36,145 bases of DNA, taken from IMG/VR virus record IMGVR_UViG_3300033142_002138, positions 1-36,145 of that record; one strand, 5' to 3'. The DNA comes from a virus. The translations under genes and the position numbers were made by a program. The notes under the pieces were generated by a model, which had not been told where the DNA came from, made no database searches, and saw only the letters and a list, made by a program, of their open reading frames with translations. Each line of letters starts with the position of its first letter. Within the stretch, counting starts at the first letter, position 1. This document shows, piece after piece, positions 8,909 through 17,600 of this stretch.

Positions 8909-9763
8909 TTGTCTAGAAATAGTCAAAGAAAAGCAACCGGATTGGAAAGACAAAAACCGTCGCCCGCTGATCCGGCCATAGATACTGCGGGTGGCACAAG
9001 TGGATTAAATTTTTCAACCCCGACTGAGCATGTTGATTTGCCTTCTGGGGGTGTTTTTTATCCCGAAAACCATCCGCTACATGGAAAAGATTCAGTCGAA
9101 ATAAAATATATGACGGCGAAAGAAGAGGATATCCTAACCTCAAAAAATCTTTTAAGAAAGGGCCTCGCGCTCGAAAGATTGTTGGAAAGTATTATACTAG
9201 ATAAAACAATCAATCCACGAGATCTATTAGTGGGTGACAGAAACGCGATTTTGGTAGCTTCCAGAATAACGGGGTTTGGTCCCGAGTATGAGACTCAAGT
9301 AATGTGTCCTTCTTGTACCACTAGTTCAGAATATATTTTTGATCTAAGCGAAGTTAGCGCCAAGGAAAGAGAAATCCCTCCGGAAATCACACAGACACCA
9401 GAGGGGACTTTTTTACTTGATCTTCCTTCAACGCAAGTTCAAGTGGAATTATCTCTTATGACAGGGGTTCACGAGCAAAGGCTTGCAAAACAACAAGAGT
9501 CTAAGAAAAAACATAAACTTCCAGAATCCCCCCTCACAGATCAATTAAGGATGATAATAAAATCCGCAAATGGTAATCAAGAGCGATCAATTGTTAATAG
9601 TTTAATAGAAAATATGCCGTCTAGGGATACTAGATATTTAAGAAAAATATATGATAAACTAACTCCAAATATTGATATGAGCCAAAATTTTGAATGCCCA
9701 TCTTGCTTTAGCGTAACGGACCTGGAGGTTCCGTTCACCGTTGCGTTTTTTTGGCCTAAATGA
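8909..9763 (+). CDS. T4-type baseplate/tail assembly protein (gp26-like family) with zinc-ribbon cysteines
   Basis: 284 residues; the start is a TTG with TTGAGGTG just upstream. Residues ~37-75 have VDLPSGGVFYPENHPLHGKDSVEIKYMTAKEED, the hallmark of the phage family annotated as T4 baseplate/hub assembly proteins. Two CPSC pairs (Cys133/136 and Cys263/266) could bind one zinc ion; the second lies 18 residues before the stop. The C-terminus PFTVAFFWPK is typical of the family. It sits between tube and tape-measure genes, where many phages encode tail assembly chaperones, often made in two frames. The end overlaps the next ORF at a run of seven T's, so a frameshifted longer product is possible. 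Confidence 0.65.
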   Translation: MSRNSQRKATGLERQKPSPADPAIDTAGGTSGLNFSTPTEHVDLPSGGVFYPENHPLHGKDSVEIKYMTAKEEDILTSKNLLRKGLALERLLESIILDKTINPRDLLVGDRNAILVASRITGFGPEYETQVMCPSCTTSSEYIFDLSEVSAKEREIPPEITQTPEGTFLLDLPSTQVQVELSLMTGVHEQRLAKQQESKKKHKLPESPLTDQLRMIIKSANGNQERSIVNSLIENMPSRDTRYLRKIYDKLTPNIDMSQNFECPSCFSVTDLEVPFTVAFFWPK

Positions 9764-9935
9764 TAAATATATTGAGAGCGTCTATGAAGAGATGTTCTTA
9801 ATGAAGTATCATGGAGGATGGAGTTTCATTGAAACTTACAGCCTTCCGGTGAAAATTAGAAGATGGTTTTTGGGTCGCCTTGTCAAAGAGCTTGAAAAAG
9901 AGGCCGAAGAAATAAAAAAGGCCAATAAGAAATAA
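9741..9935 (+). CDS. Small tail-assembly ORF overlapping the previous gene, possibly translated by frameshift
   Basis: 64 residues in the +1 frame relative to the upstream gene. It contains YIESVYEEMFLMKYHGGWSF, IETYSLPVKIRRWFLGRLVKEL and a charged helical end. No ATG is available before residue ~18. The only start that keeps the whole conserved stretch is the TTG at 9741, with GGAGG 12 bases upstream, a long spacing. The alternative is entry from the upstream frame by a +1 (or -2) shift at TTTTTTT (9746-9752), giving ...VAFF-GLNDKY. Overlapping small genes between tube and tape measure are the usual place for tail chaperone pairs (lambda G/GT, P2 E/E'). The coding nature is well supported by composition and conserved-looking helices; the mode of expression is open. 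Confidence 0.6.
   Translation: MRFFGLNDKYIESVYEEMFLMKYHGGWSFIETYSLPVKIRRWFLGRLVKELEKEAEEIKKANKK
9746..9754 (+). other. Candidate programmed frameshift site (TTTTTTTGG)
   Basis: A run of seven T's in the last codons of the 8909-9763 gene reads TTT TTT TGG in that frame. A +1 or -2 slip continues into the 64-residue downstream frame; a -1 slip meets TAA at 9757-9759 at once. GGAGG lies 17 bases upstream of the run. This is a proposal from sequence and position only. Confidence 0.35.
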
Positions 9936-10000
9936 AGCATATAAAAAATTCTTTAATTAATGTTGGTTTTACTATTTATGATAGAAGGGGAACATTTTAT

Positions 10001-10783
10001 ATGGGTAGCGAATCTTTTGGCTTTTGGACTGATTCAGAAATTTATCTGAAAAGATCTAATCTTTTTTCGGTTCAGTTTGATTTTGATCTCGCCGCGCTTG
10101 AGTTGGTGAATGCCAGTCCTCAAATAATAAAAGATTTCGAAAGACATAAAAAAATCGTAGAACGTATTAATGGCATACCAATCTTTTTAAAATCAGTGAC
10201 CCTTCCAGGTTTTGAAATTGCAAACGAAGTTACCAAAAATTACATTGGAGGACAGACCAAGGAACTCCAACCGGGTACGCTAGATTGGAAACCAATAGTT
10301 ATTACTATGGTGGACCCAGTTACCCGAACAAGTGACTCCACCGCAACGCTCGCCCGCCGACGCGCAGACCAAAGAGAAGCAGCCGCCTCCACCACCACCG
10401 CCGCCGCTGGCCGAGTTGCCGCCAAAGCAGCGGGCACAGAATATATCTCTGCACTCGAAGCTATTGAATTGGTAGTTTATTATGCGCTTGGCGGCCCAGG
10501 AGGCTCGGCGGTATACGAAGGCGCCACTGCGTTTGATACCAGAACAATGGGCGCTGTTTTGAGCGATATAAGAATAAACACCCACCATCCAAATGGAAAC
10601 GTATTAGAAGAATGGAACCTCATAGATTGTTGGCTAACATCATTTGATAAATCTGACTTATCTTATGACTCCGCCGAAGAACTCACCTTCTCGCTATCAA
10701 TAGATTATATGACCGCACAATACACCCCCTACACCCCAGCCGGGGTACCAAAATATACAATTTTCAAGAGGAACTTGAACTGA
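10001..10783 (+). CDS. Second tail-tube-fold protein (tube paralogue, possibly baseplate-proximal)
   Basis: 260 residues, ATG with AGAAGGGGAAC upstream. It repeats the tube strand plan of the gene at 8325: FLKSVTLPGFEIANE, then LQPGTLDWKPIVITMVDPV, then VLEEWNLIDCWLTSFDKSDLSYDSAEELTFSLSIDYM. Between the two halves (residues ~105-150) is an Ala/Thr/Arg-rich, GC-rich insertion that looks like a flexible loop. In T4, tube-fold paralogues (gp48, gp54) start the tube on the baseplate, and this gene lies beside the tape measure and baseplate genes, so a tube-initiator or hub-adaptor role is a fair inference. It could also be a minor tube protein. Confidence 0.6.
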   Translation: MGSESFGFWTDSEIYLKRSNLFSVQFDFDLAALELVNASPQIIKDFERHKKIVERINGIPIFLKSVTLPGFEIANEVTKNYIGGQTKELQPGTLDWKPIVITMVDPVTRTSDSTATLARRRADQREAAASTTTAAAGRVAAKAAGTEYISALEAIELVVYYALGGPGGSAVYEGATAFDTRTMGAVLSDIRINTHHPNGNVLEEWNLIDCWLTSFDKSDLSYDSAEELTFSLSIDYMTAQYTPYTPAGVPKYTIFKRNLN

Positions 10784-10802
10784 ATTGGAGAAAATATAAA
10801 AA

Positions 10803-11195
10803 ATGTCACAAAAAGATGAATCAGAATTAGAATTAGAATTAGTAACAGACACATCCGATATGGGAGATCTGGTAGGATTCGAAATAGACTTGGAAGAGCT
10901 AAAAAAGAACGAGCTAAATGAAAATTTCTCAAGAATGTTCGCTGGTGCACTCGATCTAGCGCTGAGTAATATGTTTGGCTGGAAGACAATGAGAAATTTT
11001 AAGTCTTTCATCAAGGGAAAACCCTCGGATATAAGAAGCCTCGCAAAAACACTTGGTCACGAAAAGAAGTACATTGAAGCTGCCCAAAAACACGGGTTGA
11101 ATAACCCCTCAACATATAAGCAAAAGTCTCTTTTGAATAGATCCGTAAAGGGTTTTGAAAAGATGACCGGTCTGAAATGGCCGTTTGGAGGATAA
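10803..11195 (+). CDS. Small tail-region protein of unknown function
   Basis: 130 residues; ATG start with TTGGAG about 12 bases upstream. The N-terminus has a short tandem AGAATT repeat in the DNA, giving alternating Glu-Leu residues, followed by an acidic stretch. The middle (FSRMFAGALDLALSNMFGWK) is amphipathic helical and the C-terminus is basic. It ends six bases before the tape measure start, whose ribosome site (GGAGG) lies in its last codons, so the two genes are translationally linked. A tail assembly role is inferred from position only. Confidence 0.55.
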   Translation: MSQKDESELELELVTDTSDMGDLVGFEIDLEELKKNELNENFSRMFAGALDLALSNMFGWKTMRNFKSFIKGKPSDIRSLAKTLGHEKKYIEAAQKHGLNNPSTYKQKSLLNRSVKGFEKMTGLKWPFGG

Positions 11196-11201
11196 TAATA
11201 A

Positions 11202-13559
11202 GTGGCACTCACTGAAGCAGAAAAACTAGCACTCGCTGAAAGAAGAATTAGTCTTCATGAAGCAGAAAGAGACGCGATACTTGATAAGACGAATGCCTTA
11301 TCTCAGTTGGACTCCCAGTTAGAGGCCGGCCTAGCCCGACAAGAACTTTGGTTAGAGGCTGGTCGTAAGCAGCTTGAAATCTTCAAAGAAGAAGAAGAAA
11401 AGATCAAAGCGAAGATAGTCATCGAGCACACGGAAGGCCGCACCACAGCGGCCTTAACACTTAAATTACAACTGCAACAGCAGGCCACAGAGGCCCTCAC
11501 TGTATCAATAGAACGCTCCACCGAGGGTTATAAAAAACTTGCAAAGCAAACCGAAAAAGCACTAAATATAGCAGACGATTTCGTTGGAAAAATGAGTGCT
11601 GTCCTCGGAATTCAAAAAGATTTTAGTGAAACCCTGTCTGGAAGCGTATTCGAATTATTCAAAACTGGGAAGGGGCTATCTGCTCTAGGCGAAAAATTCA
11701 AAAAAATGAAAGATCCCATGAATATCATGGGCTCTATGATGGATGTAATAGTCAAACAAAGCATCGCACTAACTCAGGCTCAGGACGCTGCTAGTGCCTC
11801 CTTTGCCCAAGCCGGCGGTAATGTATCAAGGTACAATGATGATATAAACAATTTGGAAAAATCTTTCAATCAACACGGGATTACTATAGAAGAGGCCGCA
11901 GACTCGATGTTTGCTTTACAATCCAGTTTTGTTAATTTAAGAAAAGAAAGCAAATCTTCTCAAACAGATATGCTTAAAACAACATCGATTCTTAGCGAAA
12001 TGGGTGTTGATGCTAACACCACGTCCTCAAATATGCAAACGATGACGGCAGCATTAGGATTCACAGCAAAGCAGGCAGCACAAACCCAACGAGAATTATT
12101 TGTTTTAGCTCGAACTATTGATATGCCTCCCGATCAAATGGCAAAAGCCTTTGGTGATGCAATGCCAAAATTAGCAGCATTTGGAAAAGAAAGTACAGAT
12201 GTCTTTAAAAGGCTCCAAGTTAATGCCCGCGCCGCAGGGATGGAGGTTTCAGATGTTTTAAGCATTACTGAACAATTTGATAAATTTGATACAGCAGCAT
12301 CTTCGGTTGGAAGATTAAATGCAATTCTTGGAGGACCATATTTAAATTCTCTTGAAATGGTGACAACCACAGATCCAGCAGAAAGAATGAAAATGCTTTC
12401 TGCCGCTGTAAATGAGGCAGGGGTATCTTTCGATCAGATGGATTATTATCAGAGAAAGGCTTTGGCAAGCACTCTTGGTGTTGATGTTCAACAATTGGCA
12501 CTTATGATGCGCGATGGTTTTGATTCAGCCGTTCCTGGCGCTCAAAAAAGCCAAGCAGAATTGGCAGCCCTTGCTGAATCGGCCAAAGAATTTCAGACGA
12601 TTATGGATGAATTAAGGCAGACAGGCAGATTACTGGCGACCTCCTTAAAGCCTCTTTTGATGATGATAAAGGGTATGCTAAATAATTTTCAATGGTTGGT
12701 TAATTTATCCCCCAAGGTAGCTGAGGCTCTCCCGCTAGTGGCCAGTGGAATAATGATGGTTGCCATGGCGGTGAAGTTTTTTGGAACGTCATTAACATTT
12801 AGTAAAATGGGTACTATTTTGTTTGTCGTAAGCGCCATTATTGCGTTTATGACGATTTTTTCAGAAGCTAGTAATCCTGTAAAAGTCGCCATCATTGCCA
12901 TCGCTGTCGTTGTGGGAATACTGGGCATCGCTATATGGAATGTGACGACCGCAACAGCGGCTTTTAATGTGATGACCGGCGGACTCCTCCCAGTTTTAGC
13001 CGGCGTGGCAGCCGCTGTTATAACCATTGCAAGCATTTTTTTATATAGTGCAGGCTCACCGGGATTTATTACCATACTGGATATGGTTTCGAGTGCTGTT
13101 ATGTTATTGGGAAAGGCACTGTTCTTCCCAATAACAATGTTCAATTCTCTTGCTAGCGCTGTTATGAGCGCCGCAAAGGCAATTTTTGGTTTAGACGGCG
13201 CGAAAGCAAGCGTGAGTACCACTACCACTTCTACTGCATCAACAAGACCCGGCGCCAGCAATGTTACTGCAACCACGCCTACTGTTGGCGCCACCGCCAT
13301 GAGCGCGCCAAAAACAACCGTAACTGCAACCGATGCCAATGGTAGAATTCAAGGAGCGAGGCAAGAGGGCACTACCGCCGCCGCAGCCGGTTCCCGCACC
13401 GCCTCGGCCAGCGCCGCTGGTGCATCCGCTGTTAATGTTAAGATCGGCGCCTCAGATAACTTTTTCAAAGTTGTTACAGATATTGTAAAAGAAACCAATA
13501 ATTATGAAGCACAAGGCAGAAAGCCTAAACCAAATGTGATAAGGAGTAAAATAGCGTAA
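11202..13559 (+). CDS. Tail tape measure protein
   Basis: 785 residues, GTG start with GGAGG 10 bases upstream. Residues 1-135 are long charged coiled coil; residues ~140-500 are helical and Gln/Ala/Met-rich, with ALGFTAKQAAQTQRELF and similar segments; residues ~508-650 hold about five hydrophobic segments (for example SGIMMVAMAVKFF, ILFVVSAIIAFMTIF, VAIIAIAVVVGILGIAIW); the end is a Thr/Ala/Gly-rich low-complexity linker and a short charged tail. This architecture and the position between tube and baseplate genes are typical. Tape measure proteins set tail length and leave the tail during DNA entry; at roughly 1.5 angstrom per residue this predicts a tail near 115-120 nm. Confidence 0.85.
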   Translation: MALTEAEKLALAERRISLHEAERDAILDKTNALSQLDSQLEAGLARQELWLEAGRKQLEIFKEEEEKIKAKIVIEHTEGRTTAALTLKLQLQQQATEALTVSIERSTEGYKKLAKQTEKALNIADDFVGKMSAVLGIQKDFSETLSGSVFELFKTGKGLSALGEKFKKMKDPMNIMGSMMDVIVKQSIALTQAQDAASASFAQAGGNVSRYNDDINNLEKSFNQHGITIEEAADSMFALQSSFVNLRKESKSSQTDMLKTTSILSEMGVDANTTSSNMQTMTAALGFTAKQAAQTQRELFVLARTIDMPPDQMAKAFGDAMPKLAAFGKESTDVFKRLQVNARAAGMEVSDVLSITEQFDKFDTAASSVGRLNAILGGPYLNSLEMVTTTDPAERMKMLSAAVNEAGVSFDQMDYYQRKALASTLGVDVQQLALMMRDGFDSAVPGAQKSQAELAALAESAKEFQTIMDELRQTGRLLATSLKPLLMMIKGMLNNFQWLVNLSPKVAEALPLVASGIMMVAMAVKFFGTSLTFSKMGTILFVVSAIIAFMTIFSEASNPVKVAIIAIAVVVGILGIAIWNVTTATAAFNVMTGGLLPVLAGVAAAVITIASIFLYSAGSPGFITILDMVSSAVMLLGKALFFPITMFNSLASAVMSAAKAIFGLDGAKASVSTTTTSTASTRPGASNVTATTPTVGATAMSAPKTTVTATDANGRIQGARQEGTTAAAAGSRTASASAAGASAVNVKIGASDNFFKVVTDIVKETNNYEAQGRKPKPNVIRSKIA

Positions 13560-14269
13560 TGGCATCATCAGGAAAATCAGGAAAACCAGACAAAAAAACA
13601 GGAAAACCCGATCCAATTATAATTGATGCATCGCAAAAGGAGAATCCGGTTGATATATATATTAAACACGTTGCAACCGAGAGGACATGGAAATTCATCT
13701 CCACCGGACTTAGATCTTTTCAAGATGCATTTACATCGAACTGGACTTCCGAATCTGTATACGGTAGACAAGATCCAATTATGACATTTCAAAATACGCA
13801 AAGAAGTATCACCATTGAATTTGTGGTGACCAAGAGCGCGGAAGCAGATATTTATGGTGAGGCCAAAGCTGCGCAAACGCTCTCTGCGGTCGTCGCGGTT
13901 GATGATCTGGCCAGATCTCTTTACCCTACTTATTCTGATAAAGATGGCGCCCTTTCCATAAAAGAGCCACCACTTATTCGTATTAAGTTTGCAAATTTTC
14001 TGTTAAGTAAAGAAGGATCCAAGGCCGACGCCGGCCTACTGTGTGCGGTTAGTAGCTATTCTTTAGACAGGGGACAGTCCTTTTCTCCTGGCACAGAACG
14101 TGGAGCCAGCCAGAAAATCCTACCAAACAATATTATTGTTTCAATGACCCTCACACCTTTACATGAATTTGATCTCGGTTGGATTCGTGATGAAGGTGCT
14201 GGAAAATGGAAATTTGGCGGCGACAAAGGAAAGAACTATTATTTTCCAACAAGTAAGATTACAGAGTAA
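13559..14269 (+). CDS. Baseplate / tail-tube cap protein (T4 gp48/gp54-type), tentative
   Basis: 236 residues; its ATG overlaps the tape measure stop (TAATG). The N-terminus is a Lys/Gly/Pro-rich tail. Residues ~38-90 contain WKFISTGLRSFQDAFTSNW and then SVYGRQDPIMTFQNTQRSI. A 'YGR-DPI-T-NT-R' signature is known to me from phage baseplate proteins that sit at the inner baseplate or tube end. The C-terminus has PNNIIVSMTLTPLHEFDLGW, another strand pair. It precedes a gp53-like wedge gene. The exact T4 equivalent is uncertain. Confidence 0.55.
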   Translation: MASSGKSGKPDKKTGKPDPIIIDASQKENPVDIYIKHVATERTWKFISTGLRSFQDAFTSNWTSESVYGRQDPIMTFQNTQRSITIEFVVTKSAEADIYGEAKAAQTLSAVVAVDDLARSLYPTYSDKDGALSIKEPPLIRIKFANFLLSKEGSKADAGLLCAVSSYSLDRGQSFSPGTERGASQKILPNNIIVSMTLTPLHEFDLGWIRDEGAGKWKFGGDKGKNYYFPTSKITE

Positions 14270-14293
14270 TAAAATAACAGGAGTTTTAAAAAA

Positions 14294-14635
14294 ATGCCCT
14301 TTAGAAGATATTCGGGAACAAAAATTATTAGAAATGATAATGACTTATATGACGAATTCTTAGATAAAAAAGATCTTCGTAGTATTCGACAATTTGCATC
14401 ACCGCGCTTCATTAAAATAGGAGAAGATGTGAAAGACAACATCCCTCAGATAATACACACCTGGAGATTGGGTGACAGATATTATAAATTAGCATTTGAA
14501 CATTATGGCGATTCAAGATATTGGTGGATTATAGCACTTTTTAATAACAGACCAACTGAAGCACATGTTAAAAACGGCGATCAAATCCGCATACCCCTTC
14601 CCTATGAAGATGTTATGTTGTTGTATGGATTTTAA
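14294..14635 (+). CDS. gp53: Baseplate wedge protein, T4 gp53/LysM-like
   Basis: 113 residues, ATG with CAGGAG upstream. Residues ~50-110 read HTWRLGDRYYKLAFEHYGD, SRYWWIIALFNN, then VKNGDQIRIPLPYEDVM. This is the LysM-like pattern of gp53-type wedge proteins: 'W..GD..y.lA...YGD...WW.Ia..N' followed by 'G..i.iP'. In T4, gp53 links wedges around the central hub. The gene follows the tube-cap-like protein and precedes the large hub-like protein. Confidence 0.7.
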   Translation: MPFRRYSGTKIIRNDNDLYDEFLDKKDLRSIRQFASPRFIKIGEDVKDNIPQIIHTWRLGDRYYKLAFEHYGDSRYWWIIALFNNRPTEAHVKNGDQIRIPLPYEDVMLLYGF

Positions 14636-14647
14636 TGAGGTTTAAAA

Positions 14648-17600
14648 ATGGCTTATGGTAATTTAATATATATTGTTTTTGATGATCCGAAAACAAGTCA
14701 ATACACGGCTAAATGGCTTTTTAAGGGCACTGGCTATAGTCAACAGATCTTGGAACCTTTCGACCTCGAAAAGCTCTCTAATAAAAATATACTCCGAGTA
14801 GTTCCAGCAGGCGACGGCTGGCCAACGGGTTGGTCTGAGAATAACTCAAATCTTGCTGAGATTATTTACACTCACGAAAATTACACGAACTTCACCTACT
14901 GGTGGGACCAGTTAAAGCCCAAAAGTCTAGGGACGAAAGTGAGTGATGTTTGGAATTCGTATGCAAATTCATTTAAAATCAAAGAACTTGATGATGCGGA
15001 TGAGCAAGCTGTTTATAATCCCAAAGAATTCTTTGAGAAAGAAGTCGAACCACGAATTTCCAAATTGGTCGAACAAGATCTCGATTCCCTTAAAAAGGCC
15101 ATTGAAAACTATCAGTTATTTGTATTGGCCGGTGGGGCCTACACCCCGTACAAGAATGAGAATATAGCTTATGTATTTTGGGGTGTAAATAAAGGTGGTC
15201 ATCACCCCCAGAATGAAGCCAACCAGGAGACACTTTATAAACTTCTTTCGGATGAACTTAAAAGAAACCTTGACAAGGCGGAAAAAACAATAAATTTATT
15301 GTGTTCTCCGCAAGAAGTACTTGATATAAAAAGGAGAACACAACTTGATCGCCGATATGGCAACATTCCGGGTGGCACGACATGGTTCTTCACTGGAAGA
15401 GAAATTGCCCCCGCCGGTAGAATCACTATAGACGCACCCGCCGACGCATCCACCGGCCGCAACAAAATGGAATGGGTGGTCGGCCCCGTGGGCAATCCCT
15501 ACCGCATACCCGTGAGAGAGGACATCCTCTCCCTCCTCGACCCAAAGCCAGACGAAATCAGCGATAGAAATTTTACATTAGGACAACAAACTCCCGCAGC
15601 TTCCCAAGAATTGCTGGATAAGGTCATATCTGATGAGCAGAGCGGCCTGTTTAGTCACGGCAACGATCCAGAATCACTAGCGAAGGTTATTCTAGCCAGA
15701 AGGGCTATAAGAATTCTTGCAAACGCAAATCGAGCATTCTCCGAACTCGGAGATCAGGCCGGTGTGGCAGGACAGCTAGACAATATAATTGATACTGTCG
15801 CTCGTGAAATCAACTCTAATCCAGATATTGACGATGGTCAGATTGGACTTGGTCTTGCTGATGACGCAAAAAGACTTGCTTTAATATCTTCGCAATGTTA
15901 TTTGATATCAAATATTCACGAATTGGCTAAATTAAACAGGAAAAGATTAAATCTTCCAAGTAGCCTCGGCGCCGGCGCTGGTTCACGACCCGTAATAGAT
16001 TATAATTATGTTAGACTTATCAGTTCTCCGTCCAGTCCCTCTTCGACCATAAATAGGCTTTATGCTGGAAATGAAGATCAGGATCAATCAGGAATGATGG
16101 GGCTAAAAACTTATGATTTGGCAAAATTATTACCATATATACGAATTTACAAAGTAGAATATGATACATCAACAAAAAAACCAACAGGCGCCGAAATAGA
16201 ATTTAAATTTCCTAATTCTACAAATGTTCAAACAACTCGGGAAAATATGGACATACACGAGATATTAAAAAACAAACTTTCCCAGGAATATGGATTAAAA
16301 TCATTTAATTGGAAGTATGTTGGATCGGATCCCTTCTCATATCAAAATGATATCGAGGCAACGATGGTAGTCTATTTTCAAGATTTTGAACAATTAACAG
16401 TCCTAAGAAAAACAAAAGTCAATGTTACGAACGGTACCGGAACGACGGTGGAGCCAAAGGAGTATAGGTTTGTAGATTTATTAATCCCGACTCCCAAGGC
16501 TACCAAGGGAAGCGCCAAGCCACCAAAAGTTAGTAAACAGACTGCGGACAAATATTTTTATGATATAAGGGTTGATGTTGGCAACTCCGGACCAGATAGA
16601 GTTGGGGGATGGGATCCAAAGAGTTCAATTCGCTCTCTTTTCTTAACAATGATAGACTATGATATTAGCTTTAATCAAGAGGGCTTTTTTGAATTAACAA
16701 TTAATTATAAATCCAGACTAGAACAAGCCTTTTATGATAAACGAACTAATATTTTGGCTCCCAACGAAAATCAAAGAAAGCAGATAGAGCGTAAGGAAGC
16801 GGATATAGAAGAACTACAAGAAGAAAGTGATGAGAAAGGTCAATCTAATGTGGAGAATATAAGAAAATTAGAAAAAGAGTTAAGTGAACTTAGGTTGACC
16901 ACAAAACAGGATTCTTTTGAAAATATGATAACTTTTTTATTAGACAATCAATCAATTTACGCGCAACCCACCTCCGCAGAGAATCTTTACACAGATAGAA
17001 AGGCCCATTTTAAATCCCAACGCTTGGGCAAAGCCGCCTTCAAAGAAGGAGAATATTTTCCGAACCTAAGAGATTTGATATTAAATTTAAAGGAGGTTCC
17101 AACATCAGAAAAGGAGCCAGTCAATATTGAAAAATTCTTCGCCCCCAAAGCGGGGGAAACCAATGATCTTGTAGTTTCTTGGTTTTATCTAGGAGATTTA
17201 GTGGAGGCGCTAGCAAAAGGGTGCTTCGAACGCCAGCCATCAAAGGGCGCATTGAAAGAATTTTCAGAGAATTCACGAATACTATTAACTGATTTTTTAA
17301 TATATGATCCGCGTAATCTGTCTAATAAACATATATTAAGGATTAATATCGGAGATATACCGATAAATGTTAATCTTTTCACTCACTTTTATTATGAAAA
17401 AGTTGTTAAGTATAATGTTAGTTCCTATCCTTTAATGAAATTTATTCGAGATGTTATTTCTTATTGTATTTTAAATATTTTTGAAGAGTGTTTTGATTCA
17501 TCTAACTTAAAGACTACATTAAAAACTGGATTTTTGCACTTTGCAAAAGATAAGGGGAAAGACCCTTTTAATGTTAGGGCCATAGAAATAAACAAGACAA

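Noticed and set aside
9745-9759. Classical -1 slippery heptamer GTTTTTT in the tail gene overlap
   Set aside because: A -1 slip enters a frame that stops at TAA (9757-9759), so it cannot produce a fusion.
10280-10588. Glycine-rich - strand frame opposite the tube paralogue
   Set aside because: The glycine and cysteine runs are the complement of the GC-rich alanine linker. No start signals, no family resemblance.
12689-13339. Long open frame on the - strand (about 216 codons) opposite the tape measure
   Set aside because: It mirrors the hydrophobic and Ala/Thr-rich part of the tape measure, whose codon choice leaves the complementary frame open. It has no ribosome site and no recognisable product, and every other gene reads on the + strand.
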